A DNA stretch of 64,000 nt. Origin: JAAXGX01 sp965203565 (GTDB lineage Bacteria; Acidobacteriota; Vicinamibacteria; Vicinamibacterales; UBA8438). Shown here piece by piece: positions 8,378 through 16,717 of the stretch; within the stretch, counting starts at the first letter, position 1; the number at the start of each line of letters is the position of its first letter. The stretch lies in NCBI GenBank assembly GCA_965203565.1, contig OZ241896.1, forward strand, positions 2,046,001-2,110,000. The letters are read 5' to 3'. The notes beneath the pieces were generated by a model, which was given only the letters and a program-made list of their open reading frames with translations, searched no databases and was not told where the DNA came from. The position numbers and the translations under genes were made by a program.

Positions 8378-10258
8378 ATGACGCCGACGCCCATTTTCCC
8401 CTCTCGACGCGCACGGGTCGGCGTCGGGGCGGCGGTCGCCGCAGCGTGTCTGGCGGCGCCCGGCCCGATTCAGGCGCAGTCGTCCGGCGGCTTCGTTCCC
8501 GTCACCGACGCGATGCTCCGGGACCCGGACCCGGCCGACTGGCTGATGTGGCGCCGGACGCTCGACGGTTGGGGTTACAGTCCGCTGGACCGGATCAGTC
8601 GCGGCAACGTCGGCGGTTTGCGCATGGTCTGGTCCCGTCCCCTGGGGCCGGGAAATCAGCAGGGCACGCCGCTGGTCCATGGCGGCGTGTTGTACATGCC
8701 GAACCCGCGCGACGTCGTCCAGGCGATCGACGCCGCGACGGGCGACCTGCGGTGGGAGCACCGCCGGCCGAGGCCGGACGACCTCGAAGAGTACGCCTAC
8801 TTTATCGAGGCCAACCGGAACGTCGCCATCTCCGGCCGCTCGATCATCGGGACCAGCGCCGACGGCTACGTGTATGCTCTCGATGCGGTGACAGGCCGGC
8901 CGGTCTGGGAGACCCGGATCGTCGACTATGCGCAGCACCCGGTTGAACATACCTCCGGCCCGATCGTCGCGGCCGGCAGTGTGGTTTCCGGTCGCGGATG
9001 TCTGGCTCCGGGCGGGCCGCACGCCTGCATCGTCACGGCGCACGACGCGGCGACCGGCGTGGAGGTCTGGCGCCGGCTGCTGATTCCGGCGCCCGGCGAG
9101 CCGGGCGACGAGACGTGGGGCGACGTCCCGTTCGAGCAGCGGATGCACGTGGGGGCCTGGATGCCGCCCGGCTTCGACCCGGACCTGAACCTGATCTACG
9201 TCGGCACGTCCGGGACCTGGCCGCAGCCGAAGTTCCTGCTGGGGGGAGTGGGCAAGGCGCACCTGCACCACGGCTCCACGCTGGCGCTCGACGCCGACAC
9301 CGGCGAGATCGTCTGGCGCTACCAGCATCTGAACGACCACTGGAACCTCGATCACGTGTTCGAGCGGCTGCTGGTCGACACCGCCGTGACGCCCGACCCC
9401 GATGCGGTGCGCTGGATCAACCCGCGGCTGCGGCCCGGGGAGCGGCGGCGGGTGGTGACCGGCATTCCGGGCAAGACCGGCGTGGTGTACACGCTCGATC
9501 GGGCGACGGGCGAGTTCCTGTGGGCGACGCCGACCGTCGCGCAGAACGTGATCGACTCGATCGACGGCGCCACCGGCGCGGTCTCCGAGAACTTGAAAGT
9601 CGTCTTCACGCGCGAAGGGGAGGAGATGCTGGTCTGTCCCTGGTACGCGACTGGCGGGAGGAACTGGGAGGCCGGCGCCTACAGTCCGCTGACGCACGCC
9701 ATGTACTTCCCGCTGCGCAACGTGTGCGCGCAGATGAGAGTGCGCTCCTGGGGACTGCCCTCGCGAGTTGCGCGGCGTTTCGGCTTCGAGCTGTCCTTTG
9801 CGCCGCTGTGCAAGAGAGCGAATCCCGTGTTTCGTTTTTTCGGCTGGTGGTGTCTCAAAGAGATCGGGCTGAGGTCCCGCGGCAAAATCGCGCCGGGCGC
9901 CGACCGGGTCGGCGCGGTCTGGGCGATTTCCGTGGAGACGGGAGAGACTGTCTGGAAGCACGAGCAGCGGGCGGCCGCGACGGCGCTCCTTGCGACCGGC
10001 GGCGGCCTGGTGTTCGTCGGCGACGTGGACGGCCGGTTTCGCGCGCTCGATCACGAAACCGGGGAGGTGCTGTGGGCGGTCAACCTCGGCTCGTCGGTCA
10101 CCGGGTTCCCGATCACGTACGCCGTCGGCGGTCGCCAGTACGTCGCCGCCAGCACCGGATGGTCAATCAGCTCGAACGATGCCCTGCGTCTTACGCCGGA
10201 GCTTCGCCCGGGCCGCGGGAACAACCTCTTCGTGTTCACGCTGCCCGACGGCGAGTGA
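8378..10258 (+). CDS. Exported PQQ-dependent (quinoprotein) dehydrogenase
   Basis: The 626-residue protein has a signal peptide (RRARVGVGAAVAAACLAAPG...IQAQ) followed by a quinoprotein beta-propeller. Propeller-blade motifs such as ALDADTGEIVW, TLDRATGEFLW, ISVETGETVW and ALDHETGEVLW recur, as in PQQ alcohol and glucose dehydrogenases. It should oxidise an alcohol or sugar in the periplasm with PQQ; the substrate is unknown. There is no C-terminal CXXCH, so no fused cytochrome c domain. ATG 8378 is chosen because the signal peptide begins there and GGAG lies 8 bases upstream. A longer form from ATG 8276 would read through the G17 tract. Residues about 453-505 form an unusual insertion with A/T-ending codons, dealt with separately. 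Confidence 0.85.
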   Translation: MTPTPIFPSRRARVGVGAAVAAACLAAPGPIQAQSSGGFVPVTDAMLRDPDPADWLMWRRTLDGWGYSPLDRISRGNVGGLRMVWSRPLGPGNQQGTPLVHGGVLYMPNPRDVVQAIDAATGDLRWEHRRPRPDDLEEYAYFIEANRNVAISGRSIIGTSADGYVYALDAVTGRPVWETRIVDYAQHPVEHTSGPIVAAGSVVSGRGCLAPGGPHACIVTAHDAATGVEVWRRLLIPAPGEPGDETWGDVPFEQRMHVGAWMPPGFDPDLNLIYVGTSGTWPQPKFLLGGVGKAHLHHGSTLALDADTGEIVWRYQHLNDHWNLDHVFERLLVDTAVTPDPDAVRWINPRLRPGERRRVVTGIPGKTGVVYTLDRATGEFLWATPTVAQNVIDSIDGATGAVSENLKVVFTREGEEMLVCPWYATGGRNWEAGAYSPLTHAMYFPLRNVCAQMRVRSWGLPSRVARRFGFELSFAPLCKRANPVFRFFGWWCLKEIGLRSRGKIAPGADRVGAVWAISVETGETVWKHEQRAAATALLATGGGLVFVGDVDGRFRALDHETGEVLWAVNLGSSVTGFPITYAVGGRQYVAASTGWSISSNDALRLTPELRPGRGNNLFVFTLPDGE

Positions 10259-10304
10259 CGGAGCGGGGTCGACGTTCGGCGAAAGAGAGAAAGGACAGAC
10301 AGCG

Positions 10305-11372
10305 ATGATGAAGAAGGCGCTTTCGGCGGCGGTCCGGTCGGCGGGCGTCGTCGTCCTGGCGTGTGGAGCGGCGTCGGTCGGGGAAGCGCAGGACGCGCGG
10401 CGGATCGAGGCCAGGGATGTCCCGCCGCCCGCGGCGGCGAGCGCGGAGCTGCGGGAGTCGATCGCCGCCGCGCCGGTGATCGGCGCGATCGGCGACGAGT
10501 CGTTCGCGCTGGAGACCGACGCCGAATGGGAGGCGTTCGTCGCGCAGGCCGACGGCGCGGCGGAAGGAACGCTGGCGGCGTCGGCGGCGCAGCTCGGGGT
10601 GTCGGTCGAGCGCCACGTCGTGGAGGGCGTGCCGGTCTACCGGGTGATGCCGGACGACGTCGATCCCAGGCACGAGGACCGCCGGTTCCTCTACGTGCAC
10701 GGCGGGGCGTACGTCCTCGGCGGCGGCGAGGCCGGCGCGCAGGAGGCGGTGCTGATCGCCAGCCGGGCGCGGATTCCGGTGCTGTCGATCGACTACCGGA
10801 TGCCGCCGCGGCATCCGTTCCCGGCCGCGGTCGACGACGTCGTCGCCGTCTACCGGAGCGTCCTCGAGAACCGGCCCGCCGGGTCGGTCGCGCTCGGAGG
10901 GACCTCGGCCGGCGGCGGCCTGACGCTGGCGTCGGTCCTCCGGTTCAAGGCGCTCGGCCTCGACCTGCCGGGCGCGCTGTACGCCGGGACGCCCTGGGCG
11001 GACCTGACCAAGACCGGCGACACGCTGTTCACCAACGCGGCGGTGGACCGGGTGCTGATGACGTACGACGGGCTCCTGAAGGGAGCGGCCCTGCTGTACG
11101 CGGACGGCCGCGACCTGAAGGACCCGCTGATCTCGCCGTTGTACGGCGACTTCGACCGGTTCCCGCCGACCTACCTGGTCTCCGGCACGCGCGACATGCT
11201 GCTGAGCGACACGGTCCGCGCGCACCGGAAGCTCCGCGCCGCCGGCGTCGTCGCCGACCTGAACGTCTACGAGGGGGTCTCGCACGCGGACTACCTGATC
11301 GCGGCGGGCTCGCCCGAGTCGCAGCAGGTGTACTCGGAGCTGAACGCGTTCCTGCTCCGGCATCTGGAGTGA
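10305..11372 (+). CDS. Exported alpha/beta hydrolase, hormone-sensitive-lipase (HSL) type
   Basis: The 355-residue protein has a signal-like N-terminus (VVVLACGAASVGEAQ). It shows the HSL oxyanion motif LYVHGGAYVLGGG, the nucleophile elbow GGTSAGGG with Ser201, the Asp in SGTRDMLL and the His in GVSHADY. These are the family IV esterase hallmarks. It should hydrolyse a carboxylic ester outside the cytoplasm; the substrate is unknown. ATG 10305 is used, with AAGGA about 11 bases upstream. It follows the PQQ dehydrogenase by 46 bases, so co-transcription is likely. Confidence 0.85.
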   Translation: MMKKALSAAVRSAGVVVLACGAASVGEAQDARRIEARDVPPPAAASAELRESIAAAPVIGAIGDESFALETDAEWEAFVAQADGAAEGTLAASAAQLGVSVERHVVEGVPVYRVMPDDVDPRHEDRRFLYVHGGAYVLGGGEAGAQEAVLIASRARIPVLSIDYRMPPRHPFPAAVDDVVAVYRSVLENRPAGSVALGGTSAGGGLTLASVLRFKALGLDLPGALYAGTPWADLTKTGDTLFTNAAVDRVLMTYDGLLKGAALLYADGRDLKDPLISPLYGDFDRFPPTYLVSGTRDMLLSDTVRAHRKLRAAGVVADLNVYEGVSHADYLIAAGSPESQQVYSELNAFLLRHLE

Positions 11373-11395
11373 GGACGGCCGGCGCGGGAGCGGGG

Positions 11396-11471
11396 TGGTG
11401 GACCGCATGGGATTCGAACCCACGACCTCCGCGTTGCGAACGCGGCGCTCTCCCGACTGAGCTAGCGGCCC
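11396..11471 (-). tRNA. tRNA-Ala (anticodon CGC)
   Basis: A complete cloverleaf reads on the minus strand: acceptor GGGCCGC paired with GCGGTCC, anticodon stem CCGCG/CGCGG with loop TTCGCAA (anticodon CGC), T loop TTCGAAT, and an encoded CCA end. The acceptor contains the G3-U70 wobble pair that marks alanine tRNAs. It decodes GCG codons, which are frequent here. A possible -10 TATACT lies at 11489-11484, but no clear -35 is visible. Confidence 0.97.
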
Positions 11472-11574
11472 GTCTGTCCGGCCAGTATACCGGGCTTTCG
11501 CGCCGCGTGTCGCGTTCGCCGCGCCTTCATGCTACTCTAAGCCGATTCCATCGATCAGGGGAGAGGTGGTTGTG

Positions 11575-12966
11575 ATGGCGAGAATCGTTGTCGTTGCGGC
11601 AGGGCTTGCGCTCGTCGGCATGACCCTCGCGCCGGCCCCGGCCGCCGGCGCCGAGCGGGCGACCGAGGTCACGTTCAACAAGGACGTCGCGCCGATCCTC
11701 CAGCGGTCGTGCGAGAAATGCCACCGCCCGGGAGGCGGGGGACCGATGACGCTGATCTCCTACGAGGACGCCCGCCCGTGGGCGCGCTCCATCCGGAACC
11801 GCACCCAGTCGCGCGAGATGCCGCCGTGGTTCATCGACAAGAACATCGGGATCCAGCGGTACAAGGACGACCCGTCGCTGAGCGACGCCGAGATCGCGAC
11901 GATCGCGGCGTGGGTGGACGCCGGCGCGCCGCGAGGCAATCCGGCCGATCTGCCGCCGCCCGTCGAGTGGCCGGCCGACGGTTGGACGTACGGACCGCCC
12001 GACCTGATCGTGCCGTCGCCCGAGGGGACGATCGAGGCCGACGCCGCCGACTGGTTCGGCGAGTGGGGCGTGACCCCGTCCGGCCTGTCCGAAGACCGGT
12101 ACGTCAAGGCGATAGAGGTGAAGGAGGTCAGGCTCTCCGAGGAAGACGTCGAGGTGGACGACGACGGCCGGGCCGCCCTGGGACTGTTCGTCGTGCACCA
12201 CGCGGTGATCACCGCCGAGCCGCCCGACGATCCGGGCGGGCCGGCGGACTGCGGCCCCCGGACGTTCTGCCGGGAGCGGGACGACGAGTTCTCCCTGGTG
12301 CACGAGCTGGGGCAGAACGCCACGGTCTATCCGGACGAGGTGGGCGTCAAGCTGCCGGCCGACTCGGTGATCACGTTCAACTCGATGCACCTGCACTCGG
12401 TCGGCCGGGAGGTGCGGGCCCGGCTCGACGTCGGCTTCACGCTTCATCCCGAGGGGTACGATCCGAAGTACAAGCTGGGCTCCACCAGCCTGCGCCGGGC
12501 GACGCAGTACGACTACGAGTTCGACGTCCCGGCCAACGACGACGACGTGATGCGCGACGGGTTCCATCGGCTGGAGCAGCCGACGAAGATGCTGACGTTC
12601 GAGCCGCACCTGCATTCGAGCGGGAAGCGGATGTGCTTCGAGGCCCTCTACCCGAACAACGCGCGGGAGATGCTCAGTTGCGCCGACTACGACCACAACT
12701 GGGCCAAGGTGTACGTCTACGAGGACGACGCCGCGCCGCTCCTGCCGGCCGGGACGGTGATCCACGTGATGGCGTGGTACAACAACTCGGACACGAACAG
12801 GAACGTGGTCGACCCGCGCAACTGGAAGGGGTGGGGGAACCGGTCGATCGACGACATGATGTCCGGCATCTCCCGGATGGTGACGATGACCGAGGAGCAG
12901 TTCCAGGAGGAAGTGGCGGCGCGGGGCGGGACGCCGACCTTCGCGGCGGCGCAGGATCAGCAGTAA
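11575..12966 (+). CDS. Exported c-haem protein with copper type II monooxygenase-like domain
   Basis: The 463-residue protein begins with a signal peptide ending near APAAGA. A cytochrome-c-like domain follows, with CEKCH at residue 46 and the methionine-rich MPPWF segment. The rest resembles the peptidylglycine-monooxygenase (PHM/DBM) fold: candidate copper-ligand histidines in FVVHHAV, MHLHS and EPHLHSSG, and a late VMAWYNNS segment with a Met. Related proteins are common and uncharacterised in Acidobacteriota. Redox oxidation in the periplasm is plausible, but no substrate can be named. ATG 11575 has GGGGAGAGG about 8 bases upstream. Confidence 0.7.
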   Translation: MARIVVVAAGLALVGMTLAPAPAAGAERATEVTFNKDVAPILQRSCEKCHRPGGGGPMTLISYEDARPWARSIRNRTQSREMPPWFIDKNIGIQRYKDDPSLSDAEIATIAAWVDAGAPRGNPADLPPPVEWPADGWTYGPPDLIVPSPEGTIEADAADWFGEWGVTPSGLSEDRYVKAIEVKEVRLSEEDVEVDDDGRAALGLFVVHHAVITAEPPDDPGGPADCGPRTFCRERDDEFSLVHELGQNATVYPDEVGVKLPADSVITFNSMHLHSVGREVRARLDVGFTLHPEGYDPKYKLGSTSLRRATQYDYEFDVPANDDDVMRDGFHRLEQPTKMLTFEPHLHSSGKRMCFEALYPNNAREMLSCADYDHNWAKVYVYEDDAAPLLPAGTVIHVMAWYNNSDTNRNVVDPRNWKGWGNRSIDDMMSGISRMVTMTEEQFQEEVAARGGTPTFAAAQDQQ

Positions 12967-13022
12967 CCGGTCGTCGGCCGCCGGTCACGGGCTCGCGACG
13001 AACGTGACAGGTGACGTGTGGG

Positions 13023-13592
13023 TTACTGCTCGAGCAGTTCCCTGTCCTTGGTCTTCTGCAGGTCGTCGATCCGGAGGATGTGCGCGTCCGTGATCTTCTG
13101 AATCTCGTCGATCGCCCGCCGTTCGTCGTCTTCGCCCAGTTCGTGGTTCTTCAGCAGCTTCCGGAGTGCGTCGTTGGCGTCGCGCCGCACTTGGCGCACG
13201 ACGTTTCGCCCCTCCTCGGCCAGTTTGTGGACCAGCTTCGACAGCTCCTTGCGGCGCTCGGAGGTCAGCGGCGGCACGGGAATCCGGACGATCCGGCCGT
13301 CGTTGCCCGGGTTGAGGCCGAGGTTGGCGGCCCGAATCGCCCGCTCTATCGCCGCCATCCGGGACGGGTCGAACGGCGTGGCGACGATCAGCGTCGGCTC
13401 CGGGACCGACAGGCTGGCCACCTGGTTGAGCGGCAGCCGCGAACCGTACGCCTCCACCTTGACCGAGTCGAGGATGCCGACCGATGCGCGGCCGGTGCGC
13501 ACGCCGGCCAGTTCGTGGCGCACGTGCTCGACGGCGCCGGCCATCCGCTTGCGGGTCTGCGCCGCCGCCGACTGCGGGTCAGTGATGTCCAT
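13023..13592 (-). CDS. frr: Ribosome recycling factor
   Basis: RRF splits post-termination ribosomes together with EF-G. The 189-residue length matches the usual 185. Signature stretches are present: VRTGRAS, PLNQVASLSVPEP, NLGLNPGNDGRIVRIPVPPLT, SERRKELSKLVHKLAEEGR and VRQVRRDAN. It is the last gene of the minus-strand operon rplM-rpsI-rpsB-tsf-pyrH-frr, 25 bases after pyrH, which is the normal bacterial neighbourhood. Confidence 0.98.
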   Translation of the reverse strand: MDITDPQSAAAQTRKRMAGAVEHVRHELAGVRTGRASVGILDSVKVEAYGSRLPLNQVASLSVPEPTLIVATPFDPSRMAAIERAIRAANLGLNPGNDGRIVRIPVPPLTSERRKELSKLVHKLAEEGRNVVRQVRRDANDALRKLLKNHELGEDDERRAIDEIQKITDAHILRIDDLQKTKDRELLEQ

Positions 13593-13617
13593 GGTCCTTC
13601 CTTCGCCGGCGGCGCGA

Positions 13618-14334
13618 TCAGGCGGAGACGACCGACCCGACCGGTTCTCCGAGGATCGCCCGCCGAATGTTCCCCTGGACGCGGAGGTTGAACACGACGA
13701 TCGGCAGCTCGTTGTCCATGCAGAGCGAGATGGCGGTGGCGTCCATCACCTTGAGCTGCTGCTCCAGCACCTGCAGGTAGGATAGCTTGCCGAGGCGCGT
13801 CGCCGCCGGGTCGAGCTCCGGGTCGGCCGTGAAGACGCCGTCGACCTTCGTGGCCTTCAGGATCACGTCCGCCTTGATCTCCATGGCGCGCAGGGCGGCC
13901 GCGGTGTCGGTCGTGAAGTACGGGTTCCCCATGCCGGCGCCGAAGACGACCACGCGCCCTTTTTCGAGATGCCGGATCGCCCGCCGCCGGATGAACGGCT
14001 CGGCCACCTGCCGCATCTCGATGGCGGTGACGAGGCGCGTCTCGAACCCCTGGCGTTCGATGGCGTCCGACAGCGCCAGGCCGTTGATCACGGTGGCGAG
14101 CATCCCCATGTAGTCGGCCGTCGACCGGTCGAGCCCGCGGGCGCTGGCCGCGATGCCCCGAAAGATGTTGCCGCCGCCGATCATGACCGCCGTTTCGACG
14201 CCGAGCGCCTGCACTTCGGCGATCTCCCGGGCGATCTGGTCGGCCACCGGCGGATCGATGCCGAAAGCCTCTTCGCCCATGAGGGCCTCGCCCGACAGCT
14301 TGAGGAGGACGCGCCGGTAGGAGGGGGCGGCCAT
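13618..14334 (-). CDS. pyrH: Uridylate kinase
   Basis: UMP kinase makes UDP from UMP in pyrimidine nucleotide synthesis. The 238-residue protein has the bacterial PyrH pattern: RVLLKLSGEALMG at the N-terminus, MIGGGNIFRG, TADYMGMLATVINGLAL, VVVFGAGMGNPYFTTDTAAALRA split across the centre, and the DGVFTADP segment. It lies between tsf and frr, as in most bacteria. Confidence 0.98.
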   Translation of the reverse strand: MAAPSYRRVLLKLSGEALMGEEAFGIDPPVADQIAREIAEVQALGVETAVMIGGGNIFRGIAASARGLDRSTADYMGMLATVINGLALSDAIERQGFETRLVTAIEMRQVAEPFIRRRAIRHLEKGRVVVFGAGMGNPYFTTDTAAALRAMEIKADVILKATKVDGVFTADPELDPAATRLGKLSYLQVLEQQLKVMDATAISLCMDNELPIVVFNLRVQGNIRRAILGEPVGSVVSA

Positions 14335-14365
14335 GGGTCAGTCCCGGGCCGCGCGCTCCGGGGGG

Positions 14366-14968
14366 TTACGGGGCCGATTCACCGACCTTGAATCGCGCGA
14401 ACCTGGCGACGGTGATGTTCTCGCCCAGCTTGGCGATCGCCGCGTTGACCATTTCGCCGATCGTCGTCTTCGGATCGCGGATCGACGGTTGATCCAGCAG
14501 GACCGCCTGCTCGTAGAAGCTGTTCAGCTTCCCTTCGACGATTCTGTCGATGACGTGCGGCGGCTTGCCCGATCCCTCGAACTGCGCCCGCACGATCGCC
14601 CGCTCCCGTTCGAGGTCGTCGGCGGGCACCTGGTCGCGGCGGAGGCAGAGCGGATTGGCGGCGGCGACGTGCATCGCCACTTCCTTCACCAGGGTGCGGA
14701 AGTCGTCCGTGCGGGCGACGAAGTCCGATTCGCAGTTGACCTCCACGAGCACGCCGACCTGCCCCCCCTGATGGACGTAGTGGCCGACCAGCCCCTGGAC
14801 CGTCGCGCGTCCGGCCCGCTTGGCGGCCTTCGCCTGGCCGCGCGTGCGCAGGACCGTCACCGCCTTGTCGAGGTCGCCGCCGGCTTCCGCGAGCGCCGAC
14901 TTGCACTCCATGAAGCCGGCGCCGGTCATCTCCCGGAGCTCCTTGACCTGTGTCGCGCTGATCGGCAT
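14366..14968 (-). CDS. tsf: Translation elongation factor Ts (short form)
   Basis: EF-Ts recycles EF-Tu-GDP. The 200-residue protein starts with the conserved ISATQVKELREMTGAG and ECKSALAEAGGDLDKAV segments, followed by VEVNCESDFVAR, the hallmark that contacts EF-Tu. At 200 residues it is shorter than the E. coli protein (283) and close to the compact Thermus-type form, with one main dimerisation/core domain. The start ATG at 14968 lies 17 bases after the rpsB stop. Confidence 0.96.
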   Translation of the reverse strand: MPISATQVKELREMTGAGFMECKSALAEAGGDLDKAVTVLRTRGQAKAAKRAGRATVQGLVGHYVHQGGQVGVLVEVNCESDFVARTDDFRTLVKEVAMHVAAANPLCLRRDQVPADDLERERAIVRAQFEGSGKPPHVIDRIVEGKLNSFYEQAVLLDQPSIRDPKTTIGEMVNAAIAKLGENITVARFARFKVGESAP

Positions 14969-14985
14969 GGCTCGGCTTTCCCGTG

Positions 14986-15762
14986 TCAGGCCGAGGCGGG
15001 CGACGGGGCCTCGATCGGGGCCGCGCCGGCGCGCTCGCGCGGCCCGTCGCCGGCGCCGTCCTCCGATCGGGACGCCTCGCGCAGGCCGCGCCCCGAGATG
15101 ACGGCGTCGGCGATGCGCGTCACGAACAGCCGGATCGACCGCAACGCGTCGTCGTTGCCCGGAATGACGTAATCGACGTCGTCCGGATTGCAGTTGGTGT
15201 CGACGATCCCGATCACCGGGATCTTGAGGGTCCGGGCTTCGTCGACGGCGATCTTCTCCTTCCGGGTGTCGACCACGAACACCGCGTCGGGCAGTTTCGC
15301 CATCTGCCGGATGCCGTCGAGGTTCTTGTGCAGCTTGCGCTTTTCCTTCTCGATCCGGGCGATCTCCTTCTTCGAGAGCGCCTCGTACCGGCCGTCTTCG
15401 GCCATCGCCTCGAGCTCGCGGAGCCGGCCGATGCTTCGCTGGATCGTCATGAAGTTCGTCAGCAGGCCGCCGAGCCAGCGCTGGTTGACGAAGTACATGC
15501 CGCAACGGAGCGCTTCTTCCTGGATGAGGTCCTGCGCCTGGCGCTTGGTGCCGACGAACAGGATCGTCCGGCCCTCGGTCGCGAGCCGCGACACGAACTC
15601 CTCCGCCTTCCGGAACAGCCTGGCGGTCTTGCTGAGGTCGATGACGTAGATGCCGTTCCGTTCGCCGAAGATGTACTGCTTCATCTTCGGGTTCCAGCGC
15701 CGTGTCTGGTGCCCGAAGTGGACTCCCGACTCCAGCAGTTCCTTCAGCGTGATCGGCGCCAA
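14986..15762 (-). CDS. rpsB: 30S ribosomal protein S2 (TTG start)
   Basis: The 258-residue protein carries the S2 signatures: ELLESGVHFGHQTRRWNPKM, YVIDLSKTARL, FVGTKRQAQDLI, NQRWLGGLLTNF and the late IPVIGIVDTNC segment. No ATG occurs before these blocks. The start is therefore the TTG at 15762, with GGAGGG directly upstream. An Ala/Glu-rich C-terminal tail of about 30 residues follows the conserved core. It sits between rpsI and tsf. Confidence 0.96.
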   Translation of the reverse strand: MAPITLKELLESGVHFGHQTRRWNPKMKQYIFGERNGIYVIDLSKTARLFRKAEEFVSRLATEGRTILFVGTKRQAQDLIQEEALRCGMYFVNQRWLGGLLTNFMTIQRSIGRLRELEAMAEDGRYEALSKKEIARIEKEKRKLHKNLDGIRQMAKLPDAVFVVDTRKEKIAVDEARTLKIPVIGIVDTNCNPDDVDYVIPGNDDALRSIRLFVTRIADAVISGRGLREASRSEDGAGDGPRERAGAAPIEAPSPASA

Positions 15763-15782
15763 GCTCCCTCCATCCGGCGGAA

Positions 15783-16172
15783 TTACCGCTTGCTGAACTG
15801 GAAGCGCTTGCGCGCGCCGGCCAGTCCGTACTTCTTGCGTTCCTTGATGCGCGCGTCGCGCGTGAGCATCCCGGCCTTCTTCAGGCGCGGCCGCAGCTCC
15901 GGGTCGGCGAGGGCGAGCGCCCGCGCGATGCCGAGCTTGAGCGCGCCGGCCTGGCCCGCGACGCCGCCGCCGGCCGCCGTTGCGCGCACGTCGAACTTGT
16001 CGGCGGCTTCGCACAGGACGAGCGGCTCGGTGATCTGGGTGCGGAGCACGGCGGTGGGAAAGCGGACCTCGAGCGTGGCGCGGTCGATGCTGATCGAGCC
16101 GGCGCCCGGCCTGAGGAACACCCGGGCCGTCGAGGTCTTGCGCCGGCCGGTCGCGTAGAAGTCGCCCGTCAC
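15783..16172 (-). CDS. rpsI: 30S ribosomal protein S9
   Basis: The 129-residue protein shows the S9 signatures ATGRRKTSTARVFLRPG, GGGVAGQAGALKLGIARAL and the basic C-terminus DARIKERKKYGLAGARK...FQFSKR, whose last residues reach the ribosomal P site. It starts 4 bases after the rplM stop. Confidence 0.98.
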   Translation of the reverse strand: MTGDFYATGRRKTSTARVFLRPGAGSISIDRATLEVRFPTAVLRTQITEPLVLCEAADKFDVRATAAGGGVAGQAGALKLGIARALALADPELRPRLKKAGMLTRDARIKERKKYGLAGARKRFQFSKR

Positions 16173-16176
16173 GCGT

Positions 16177-16608
16177 TCAGCTTACCTCGTACTGCGTCGG
16201 CCGTTGCGCGGCGTGAGGGTGGTCGGGGCCCGCGTAGACCTTCAGCTTCCGGTAGATCGCCTTGCCCAGCTTCGTCTTCGGGAGCATCCCCCTGACGGCC
16301 TGCTCGACCAGCCGCGCCGGTTGCCGGCCGCGGACGGTGACGGCGCGCTCTTCCCGCAGTCCGCCCTCGTGCCCGCTGTGCCGGCGGTACAGCTTCTGGT
16401 GCTCTTTCCGGCCCGTCAGCCGCACCTTCCGCGCGTTGACGATGATGACGTGGTCCCCGAGATCGAGGAACGGCGTGTACCGCGGCTTGTGCTTCCCCTG
16501 CAGCAGCGTGGCGGCGGCCGTCGCCACGCGTCCCAGCACGCGCGAGTCGGCGTCGATGACGCGCCAGACGCCGTCGCGGTCGGCCTGGGTTGGTACGAAC
16601 GTTGCCAT
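16177..16608 (-). CDS. rplM: 50S ribosomal protein L13
   Basis: The 143-residue protein has the L13 signatures WRVIDADSRVLGRVAT, LLQGKHKPRYTPFLD, GDHVIIVNARKVRLTG and MLPKTKLGKAIYRKLKVY. It is the first gene of the six-gene minus-strand operon and lies downstream of a good housekeeping promoter at 16662-16691. The start ATG has no obvious Shine-Dalgarno sequence. Confidence 0.98.
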   Translation of the reverse strand: MATFVPTQADRDGVWRVIDADSRVLGRVATAAATLLQGKHKPRYTPFLDLGDHVIIVNARKVRLTGRKEHQKLYRRHSGHEGGLREERAVTVRGRQPARLVEQAVRGMLPKTKLGKAIYRKLKVYAGPDHPHAAQRPTQYEVS

Positions 16609-16661
16609 GGGTATTCGTGTCGGCGCACTGGTGACTCCACCGGGCGCAACCGTAAGCGCGG

Positions 16662-16691
16662 ATCTTACCGAGCGACGGGACAGGGTGTCAA
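16662..16691 (-). promoter_or_regulatory. Promoter of the rplM-frr operon
   Basis: On the minus strand a perfect -35 TTGACA (16691-16686) and a -10 TAAGAT (16667-16662) are separated by 18 bases. Transcription would start near 16655, giving a leader of about 45 bases before rplM. It lies in the gap between the divergent pilM and rplM genes. Confidence 0.75.
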
Positions 16692-16717
16692 GAATCGGAC
16701 GGGCGGGGAGCGCTGCA

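Noticed and set aside
5879..10054. A 1391-codon open frame on the minus strand
   Set aside because: It is the antisense shadow of the S9 peptidase and PQQ dehydrogenase genes; G+C-rich codons leave few stops. The sequence has no domain signature and is rich in Arg, Pro and Ala.
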